From positions 1-6,407 of the forward strand of contig CAMLLG010000124.1 of the NCBI GenBank assembly GCA_946480825.1: a stretch of 6,407 bases of DNA, in the 5' to 3' direction. Made by a program: the position numbers and the translations under genes. The DNA comes from an uncultured Lysobacteraceae bacterium (lineage in GTDB: Bacteria; Pseudomonadota; Gammaproteobacteria; Xanthomonadales; Xanthomonadaceae). Positions 5,684-6,407 of the stretch are shown here, piece by piece. Position 1 is the stretch's first letter. Each line of letters starts with the position of its first letter. The notes beneath the pieces were generated by a model, which worked only from the letters and a program-made list of their open reading frames with translations, was not told where the DNA came from and searched no databases.

Positions 5684-6407
5684 CACGCCATCCGGCCGGA
5701 CCACCACCGGCCTCGCGCCAATGCATCACGCGCGCCGGCATCGCGGCGATGCGCTGCCCCGCGACCGCACCGGGTTGCGCAACATGCAGCAGTTGATCCA
5801 GTTGCGCTGGATCGCGGTGATGGGCCAGGTGCTCACCATTCTCGTGGTCCATTACGGCATCGGCATCGCGCTGCCGCTGCGCTGGATGCTGGGCGTGCTG
5901 TTGCTGCTCGCCCTGTTCAACCTCGCCAGCCAGGTCTGGTGGAAACGGCGCGGACACGTCTCGAACGCCGCGATCCTGGCCGGTCTGCTGGTCGACGTGG
6001 CCTCGCTGACGCTGCAGTTGCATTTGAGCGGCGGCATCACCAATCCGTTCGTGTTCCTGTTCCTGTTGCAGGTCGCGCTGGGCACGGTCCTGCTGCGGCC
6101 GCCGGCCCCATGGATCCTCGCAGGCGCGACCGGCGTCTGCGTCGCGATGTTGATCATGCTGCCGTCGCCGATCGAGATCGCCGCGCATCCCGGCGCCGGC
6201 CTCGGCGATCATTACGTGCAGGGGCTATTGATCTGCTTCCTGCTGCTGGCCGCGCTGCTGGTGGTGTTCATCGGCCGCATCGGCGGCATCCTGCGCGAAC
6301 GCGACGCGCGATTGGCCGAGCTGCGCCAGCGCGCCGCCGAAGAGGAACACATCGTGCGCATGGGCCTGCTGGCCTCCGGCGCCGCGCACGAACTGGGCAC
6401 GCCGCTG
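5658..6407 (+). CDS. regB: RegB/PrrB-type redox-sensing histidine kinase, N-terminal part (runs off right edge)
   Basis: This sensor kinase belongs to the RegB/PrrB/ActS family, which with its response regulator RegA controls respiratory and other energy genes according to redox state. The frame is open from ATG 5658 to the window end (250 residues, no stop). After a hydrophilic leader come LIQLRWIAVMGQ (46-57), typical of the family start, and about six membrane segments between residues 50 and 208. GGITNPF (125-131) fits the GGxxNPF heptapeptide that binds ubiquinone in Rhodobacter RegB. A charged linker follows, then ASGAAHELGTPL (239-250), the H-box, with H244 as the expected phospho-acceptor. 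The ATP-binding domain and the redox-active Cys known downstream of the H-box in RegB lie beyond the window. The gene overlaps SURF1 by 26 bp and probably shares its transcript. A partner regA would be expected next, but this cannot be seen. Confidence 0.9.
   Translation, partial: MPAHSTAADTPSGRTTTGLAPMHHARRHRGDALPRDRTGLRNMQQLIQLRWIAVMGQVLTILVVHYGIGIALPLRWMLGVLLLLALFNLASQVWWKRRGHVSNAAILAGLLVDVASLTLQLHLSGGITNPFVFLFLLQVALGTVLLRPPAPWILAGATGVCVAMLIMLPSPIEIAAHPGAGLGDHYVQGLLICFLLLAALLVVFIGRIGGILRERDARLAELRQRAAEEEHIVRMGLLASGAAHELGTPL

Noticed and set aside
5547..6212. A 221-codon open frame on the minus strand opposite the kinase
   Set aside because: The Gln/Asp/His/Arg-rich product is an antisense image; the + strand encodes a recognisable RegB-type sensor.

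Overview
The window is a high-GC proteobacterial chromosome segment. It carries a heme-copper quinol oxidase operon read on the + strand, and a divergent transporter gene on the - strand. The protein sequences (CyoB close to the Escherichia coli protein across its whole length, a SURF1 gene after cyoD, then a RegB-type kinase) suggest a gammaproteobacterium, possibly of the Xanthomonadales. That placement is an inference from gene order and general appearance, not from a search.

Layout. Positions 1-518 (-) hold the N-terminal 172 codons of a major facilitator superfamily (MFS) transporter that runs off the left edge. Positions 519-673 are the shared divergent intergenic region. It contains an FNR/ANR-like box, an overlapping 20-bp inverted repeat and a weak candidate promoter for the oxidase operon. 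Positions 674-4895 are cyoA, cyoB, cyoC and cyoD, all complete, with all recognised CyoB cofactor ligands and proton-channel residues intact. Positions 4892-5683 encode a SURF1-family assembly factor. Positions 5658-6407 encode the first 250 residues of a RegB/PrrB-type redox-sensing histidine kinase, cut by the right edge just after its phospho-acceptor His.

How the genes fit together. CyoABCD form the inner-membrane quinol oxidase that reduces O2 and pumps protons. CyoA lacks the CuA cysteines, so the electron donor is quinol rather than cytochrome c. SURF1 probably helps insert heme into subunit I. The kinase carries the conserved GGxxNPF quinone-binding motif, so it can be expected to read the redox state of the quinone pool that the oxidase itself drains. 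The genes are packed with 4- to 26-bp overlaps from cyoB onward (43 bp between cyoA and cyoB), which indicates one transcript with translational coupling.

Nothing here looks like a wholly undescribed system. The points most worth a second look are the FNR-like box and palindrome at the operon promoter, SURF1 where E. coli has cyoE, the quinone-sensing kinase co-encoded with a quinol oxidase, and the uncertain starts of cyoA and regB.
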